In this document: in pieces, positions 4,997 to 8,337 of the stretch | Layout: each line of letters opens with the position of its first letter | Position numbering within the stretch: the stretch's first letter is position 1 | Source: Desulfobacterales bacterium | GTDB lineage: Bacteria > Desulfobacterota > Desulfobacteria > Desulfobacterales > 4be13 | DNA: 8,337 nt | Reading direction: 5' to 3' | Assembly (NCBI GenBank): GCA_029940115.1 | Contig: JAOZRQ010000081.1 | Coordinates: 1-8,337 of the forward strand | The notes under the pieces: model-generated | Databases searched by the model: none | Told to the model about the DNA's origin: nothing | The model's input: only the letters and a program-made list of their open reading frames with translations | Program-made: the position numbers and the translations under genes

Positions 4997-5284
4997 TCAA
5001 TCATTTGGAGCTTGGGGGCGGAAATCGGGCAATCCGGAATCAACCCCCATTCCTGCACCGGCAACTATCAGCAACGATTCAGAATCGTTGATTATTTTTG
5101 ATGCTTTTTGTATCTCCCACATTTTTTTCAGGAACACCGCTTTTTTTAGGAACTGTGACCGAATAACTTCCGCTTCAGACACACTGTCCGCAACATCTTC
5201 CTCATGCCAATGTTTTTGAGTGTCCAATCCCTCAACATGTGAAATCTCATGATTTCCCTCCGAATTTTCAGGTGAGAAGGACAA
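4997..5284 (-). pseudogene. Sirtuin (Sir2 NAD-dependent deacylase) N-terminal fragment
   Basis: The frame contains AGAGMGVDSGLPDFR, the NAD-binding GAGxxxxSGxPDFR signature of Sir2 proteins, preceded by MWEIQKASKIINDSESLLIV, the normal distance from a sirtuin start. It then stops after six more residues (PQAPND). A full sirtuin needs some 250 residues, with a catalytic His and further NAD-binding motifs, so this is a scrap. The sirtuin part is about 5018-5122. The upstream half (acidic, EEDVADSVSEAEV) is of unknown origin, and its TTG start at 5284 is unsupported. A second ATG at 5250, with a perfect GGAGG 6 nt upstream, opens a different frame that ends at 5146, so an early frameshift is also possible. 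Confidence 0.7.
5072..5090. repeat. 9-bp perfect palindrome in the sirtuin fragment
   Basis: CAACGATTC, A, GAATCGTTG form a nearly gapless inverted repeat. It encodes NDSESL of the sirtuin fragment in frame, so it may be coincidental coding sequence; a protein-binding site is also possible. Confidence 0.5.
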
Positions 5285-5325
5285 TGGGCTCGCAAGCCGG
5301 TCCTCGCATCAAAAAGGGAGCATAA

Positions 5326-5719
5326 ATGAAAAATGCACAGAAGGCAATGCCCAATTTTGGGAACACATCGATTTTTCACAAAAAAAATGTCACACAGGAT
5401 GCCCATGCGATCCTTGAGGCTGAAAAAGTCAGTCAAAAGCGGTTCTTGCGGGTAATGGAACAGACCCGGCCGGCACATCCCCTTTGAGACCGATGCCCAT
5501 TATCTGCTCAGTTTCAGCGGTCTGCGGGACGTTCCCCTTGAGATCAAAGTCGTACCGTATCACCGGCTCGACGAATACACAAGCACTTTGATCGGGGAGC
5601 GGCACCGCTTCCCCATCGGTCCGGGACACAAGGAGCCGGAGTGCAAGGCTTGCCTTGTGCGTCCGTCTGGACACGCACAAAGTCTCCTGCCAGACGATTC
5701 ATTATTTTTTTCACTCTGA
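5326..5719 (+). pseudogene. Unrecognised gene with a frameshift near 5460-5485
   Basis: The ATG at 5326 has GGGAG 5 nt upstream and opens a 53-codon frame (MKNAQKAMPNFGNTSIFHKK, then AEKVSQKRFLRVMEQ) that stops at 5487. The +1 frame is open across the stop and continues as HIPFETDAHYLLSFSGL, then RDVPLEIKVVPYHRLDEYTS and GPGHKEPECKAC, to a stop at 5719. Both parts look like real protein, and the shift must lie between about 5458 and 5485, in the GC-rich run around CCCGGCCGG. I do not recognise the family. Downstream (5720-5840) are only short scraps in mixed frames, so the 3' part may also be degraded. A sequencing error at the GC run is the alternative to true decay. Confidence 0.55.
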
Positions 5720-5840
5720 ACTTGACAATCCGAAGATGAGTTCTTACCATTTTTTGTAGAGTTGGATATATGGAAGGCCATGATCATCGTTTCGGCCACT
5801 CTTGATCTAGATATATCAACTGTCACGGGATGCATTGGCC

Positions 5841-6062
5841 ATGTTTTTGGGAGATTATGCTGAGGAGGAGAATGAGGGCGTCATCAACGAAATTACAAAG
5901 TATCAACGGGAAGCCTTGACAAATGTTGAAAACATGGACTTTTGTCCGGTCATGTTTCCTTTGTCCGAATATGCCGGATGGGATTCTTTTGAGGAACTAT
6001 ATGATATCTTAGGCACACATCTGACCTTCCAAGGCGATTGCCAGGACAAGTTGCCGCATTGA
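5841..6062 (+). pseudogene. Unrecognised coding fragment
   Basis: A 74-codon frame reads MFLGDYAEEENEGVINEITK then, further on, FCPVMFPLSEYAGWDSFEEL and YDILGTHLTF before stopping at 6062. The composition is protein-like and acidic, but no ribosome binding site precedes the ATG. The frame is open only a short way upstream, to a TAG near 5808. The amidotransferase-like remnant continues in the +1 frame, so the two may once have been one gene or two abutting ones. Family unknown. Confidence 0.4.
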
Positions 6063-6351
6063 ACATATCAAAGGCTATACAGATCATACGAAGAACTTTG
6101 GTGCCATGCGTAACGAGATCAGCCATCATATCCGAAAAGGGACGATCACCCGGGAAGACGGCATATCAGAATTGAGCCTGTTGTGTATGGACGGCGAAAA
6201 ACCGACAAACTTGAACGAATTTTTGGATTTTGTGGATGTTACGGAAGCAGAATTTGATGCGCTCATTCATAAACCAATCTCTCCGCAGTTGCTTGATATT
6301 ATATCGGAGATTGAGAATTGGCTGTTGGGCCGGAGCCGATTGCAATTTTGA
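6055..6351 (+). pseudogene. N-acetyl sugar amidotransferase-like C-terminal fragment
   Basis: The recognisable part begins RIEHIKGYTDHTKNFGAMRN and continues to HIRKGTITREDGI, PTNLNEFLDFVDVTEAEFDAL. The order FG..., S..IR.G..TRE(D/E)GI, DGEKP, FLD...TE.EFD matches my recollection of the C-terminal end of N-acetyl sugar amidotransferases (WbpG/PseA type), used in O-antigen and nonulosonate sugar synthesis. The N-terminal ATP-pyrophosphatase half, with its SGGxDS motif and Cys pairs, is absent, so the fragment cannot be active. The internal ATG at 6106 is not a real start. It lies convergent to the GpsA-type gene, with a hairpin repeat between. Confidence 0.6.
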
Positions 6352-6361
6352 ACCAAAAGAT

Positions 6362-6401
6362 TGTCCGGAGTGCAAAAATTGAGCGAAGCGGTTTTTTGCA
6401 C
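6362..6401. repeat. 36-bp hairpin repeat, inverted copy; possible bidirectional terminator
   Basis: This matches, in reverse orientation and with 3 differences in 36, the two repeats at 8255-8290 and 8302-8337. It forms a 9-bp stem GTGCAAAAA (6370-6378) / TTTTTGCAC (6393-6401). It lies between convergent genes, with A/T runs in both arms, and could stop transcription in either direction, although no clean U-tail follows. Confidence 0.7.
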
Positions 6402-6440
6402 AATATGCCTCCGGAGTCGACAATCATTTTGTTCAAAGCT

Positions 6441-7472
6441 CTAATAAGTGTCATCAGCATCGCCCAATGCCGCAGACAGGAAATTATCGGTGCCGGATTT
6501 CATGTCTGCTTTCTGATAGACAAAGGCATAAGCGGCTTCCAGCAGGGGAGCCGTATAAGCAACCTGTCGCGCCAACGAACGCCCCGCCTTGAGAGATTCA
6601 AGCCCTTCCGCGACTTCGCCGCTTGACTCGAGGGCTTCCAACTGTTCCGCCAATGTCGCCCCGCGACCCAATTGCAAACCGATCTCATAATTTTTTGCAA
6701 AATGGCTGGAACAGGTCAGGAAGATGTCTGACAATCCTGCCAAACCATGAAATGCTTTGGCGCGTAGTCCCATTTTTTTCATGAGTTTTCTGATTTCAGC
6801 CATCCCTTCGGCAAGCACCAATGCCCTGAAGTTGTCGCCCAATCCCAGTCCTGTGACAATGCCCACCTCAATGGCGACGATGTTTTTAAGCGCACTGACA
6901 TATTCAAATGAGCGGATATCCTCCGACACAAGAATCTTGACGGTGTGTGAGGAAAAGGTTCTCTTTCCATGATCTCTCATCTGTTGTGAAGCTGAAGACA
7001 CCATCAGCTTTGTCGGAAGATTCTTAACCAGGTCCAGTGTGATGTTGGGCCCGGAAAGGACTCCGATGTGTTCAGTTCGCAGTTCTTCCTGCAAGACTTG
7101 GGACATCAGTTTGTGGGTCTCCGGTTCAAACCCCTTCGTTACTGACAGGACAGACTGATGTGCATTTGCCAAAGGTTCCATCTGCCGTGCAACATGCCGC
7201 ATATCATCGGATGGCACCGCCATGATCAGCATATCCGCATCAGGGATGCATGCTTCAAATGCCGTGGATGCTTTTACATTTGCATGAATCGTCAGGCCTT
7301 TGAAAAATGCCGGATGGCGGTGCGAGGCATTCACCGTTCCCGCAACAAGGTCATCCTTGGTCAGCAGGGTGCAGGCATGACCCGCAGAAGAAATCACATG
7401 GGACAAGGCTGTGCCCATGGTGCCACTGCCGACAACGACGACATTCAGACAATTCTTTTCAGATTCCACCAC
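6441..7472 (-). CDS. NAD(P)-dependent glycerol-3-phosphate dehydrogenase family protein (GpsA-like)
   Basis: The protein is 343 residues, normal for GpsA, which interconverts glycerol-3-phosphate and dihydroxyacetone phosphate in the cytosol. Visible motifs in order: GSGTMGTAL (15-23, nucleotide loop, family form GAGxWGTAL); SVTKGFE with K113; LSGPN (139-143); SALKN (193-197) with the catalytic Lys196; GDNFRAL (212-218); GLSDIFLTCSS (246-256); GLQLGRG (265-271). The Trp to Thr change in the first motif and GDNF for GDNT mark it as a divergent paralogue, so it may use a different substrate. The GTG start overlaps the end of the SDR gene; GAGG precedes the second GTG (7469) by 6 nt, which I favour over 7472. 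It is probably translationally coupled to the SDR gene. Confidence 0.88.
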   Translation of the reverse strand: MVESEKNCLNVVVVGSGTMGTALSHVISSAGHACTLLTKDDLVAGTVNASHRHPAFFKGLTIHANVKASTAFEACIPDADMLIMAVPSDDMRHVARQMEPLANAHQSVLSVTKGFEPETHKLMSQVLQEELRTEHIGVLSGPNITLDLVKNLPTKLMVSSASQQMRDHGKRTFSSHTVKILVSEDIRSFEYVSALKNIVAIEVGIVTGLGLGDNFRALVLAEGMAEIRKLMKKMGLRAKAFHGLAGLSDIFLTCSSHFAKNYEIGLQLGRGATLAEQLEALESSGEVAEGLESLKAGRSLARQVAYTAPLLEAAYAFVYQKADMKSGTDNFLSAALGDADDTY

Positions 7473-8241
7473 TCACCTCAACAATTTGGCCCGTCATGTA
7501 GGCGGAAGCTTCGGAAGCCAAGAACACGACCACCCGAGCCTGTTCTTCAGGGGTTGAAAGTCGGCCGAGTGGGATGGACTCCAGCACGGCGTTTTTCTCT
7601 TCTTCAGATCGGATATGCCAAAATTGCTCATCAATCCGTTCTGTCAGCGTGATGCCCGAGGCAATGGCGTTGCAGGTAATGCCAAAGGGGGCGACTTCCC
7701 GCGCCAGTTTTCTCGTAAAACCGTCCACTCCCGCCTTGGATGCGGCATAGGCGGCGGAAACCTTGTCTCGCCGTCCATGCCTTGCAATTGAGGAAAAATT
7801 GACGATCCTGCCATAGCGGTTTTTTTTCATCAGCGGAACGGCTTCTCGGCAACACAGAAAGGCAGACGTCAGATTGAGCGCGATCATGGCTTGCCATTGT
7901 CTCAAATCCATCTCCTCAATCGTTGCTCCGGCCTCGCCTGTCAGGGAACTGCCGCCAACGGCGTTGATCAGGATGTCAAGATGTGAACAATTCTCCCGGA
8001 TGTGGGCAAACACTTGTCTGACTTGGGCCTCCTGTGTGACATCAGCAGGGTAGGCATCAACGGTCAGGGGAAACCCCTTGTCTGTTTTCTCCGTTACCTG
8101 CTCTTGGACTCCCGAAAGCCCCTGCCGGTCTGTATCCATCAATATCAGGGTGCTGACTTGTTCAGCCAGCATGAGGGCGCTTGCTTTTCCAATGCCATGT
8201 GCCGCCCCGCTGATCACTGCTGTCCTTTTCGCGCTATTCAT
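7459..8241 (-). CDS. SDR-family oxidoreductase (FabG-like)
   Basis: About 260 residues, the classical SDR size. Motifs (numbered from the upstream ATG at 8247): SGAAHGIG (13-20, Rossmann TGxxxGIG), ADV (68-70), NAVGG (95-99, the NNAG position), catalytic Asn125, Ser153 in NFSSIA, Tyr167 and Lys171 in YAASK, and a C-terminal FLAS...YMTGQIVEVSGG. All catalytic residues are present, so it should reduce or oxidise an alcohol/carbonyl with NAD(P); Asp38 after strand 2 (LILMDTD) favours NAD(H). Substrate unknown. The start is ATG 8241: AGGA lies 7 nt upstream, whereas the first ATG (8247) is too close to it. It overlaps the GpsA-like gene by about 11-14 nt and lies immediately downstream of two hairpin repeats. 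Confidence 0.9.
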   Translation of the reverse strand: MNSAKRTAVISGAAHGIGKASALMLAEQVSTLILMDTDRQGLSGVQEQVTEKTDKGFPLTVDAYPADVTQEAQVRQVFAHIRENCSHLDILINAVGGSSLTGEAGATIEEMDLRQWQAMIALNLTSAFLCCREAVPLMKKNRYGRIVNFSSIARHGRRDKVSAAYAASKAGVDGFTRKLAREVAPFGITCNAIASGITLTERIDEQFWHIRSEEEKNAVLESIPLGRLSTPEEQARVVVFLASEASAYMTGQIVEVSGGI

Positions 8242-8254
8242 GGGCATTTCCTGT

Positions 8255-8337
8255 GAAAAACCGCTTCGCTCAATTTTCGCACTCCGGACGGATTTTTTTG
8301 CGAAAAACCGCTTCGCTCAATTTTCGCACTCCGGACG
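8255..8337. repeat. Two direct copies of the 36-bp hairpin repeat
   Basis: Identical 36-bp units at 8255-8290 and 8302-8337 (period 47), starting GAAAAACCGCTTCGCTCAAT and ending CACTCCGGACG. Each can form GCGAAAA/TTTTCGC or a similar stem. The array may continue past the right edge. It starts 13 bp upstream of the SDR start codon, so the promoter is either inside or beyond the repeats. An inverted copy at 6362 makes the repeats bracket the SDR/GpsA operon. Confidence 0.88.

Noticed and set aside
7158..7652. 164-codon plus-strand frame
   Set aside because: It is antisense to the GpsA-like and SDR genes, with Cys/His/Arg-rich shadow composition.

Overview
The window looks like an accessory, decaying stretch of a mid-GC bacterial chromosome, most likely a sulfate-reducing Desulfobacterota of the Desulfonema type. 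This is an inference from the gene mix (a PknB-like kinase of the very long multidomain class, a tandem-domain universal stress protein, an Rpn-type PD-(D/E)XK nuclease, a ferredoxin-like HTH protein) and from the density of short structured repeats; there is no rRNA or other marker to fix the taxon.

Layout. 1-256 (minus): the N-terminus of a Ser/Thr kinase running off the left edge, with a GTG start set by a good ribosome binding site. 300-1660: repeat-rich DNA with two hairpin elements and three copies of a short non-autonomous transposable element (660-812, 856-970, 1536-1654). Each copy has about 18-bp terminal inverted repeats (CTGTGTACAGGACAAAAA) and a perfect but different 9-bp target duplication. 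Copy B interrupts the 3' end of a small minus-strand gene (822-1306) that also carries a 10-bp tandem duplication. Subtracting both insertions restores a clean 116-codon frame. 1683-2864 (minus): a tandem UspA protein and, just upstream, an unrecognised 83-codon ORF. 2870-3340: direct repeats, strong hairpins and eight 13-bp tandem repeats, leading into an intact Rpn-family nuclease/putative transposase (3400-4278, plus).

4280-6351 is a graveyard: a 3'-truncated HTH/ferredoxin-like gene ending at the Rpn gene (minus), the N-terminal scrap of a sirtuin (minus), a frameshifted unrecognised gene (plus), another scrap, and the C-terminal end of an N-acetyl sugar amidotransferase-like gene (plus). 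6441-8241 (minus) holds two intact, overlapping genes, an SDR oxidoreductase followed by a GpsA-type dehydrogenase. They are bracketed by copies of one hairpin-forming 36-bp repeat, inverted on the left and as two direct copies on the right.

How it fits together: the SDR/GpsA pair is probably a translationally coupled operon, and the neighbouring amidotransferase remnant hints at a former nonulosonate or O-antigen type sugar locus. The rest records element insertion, small duplications and gene truncation. No CRISPR array, tRNA or rRNA was seen. The most informative material is the transposon family with exact target duplications and the gene whose pre-insertion sequence can be read back from it.
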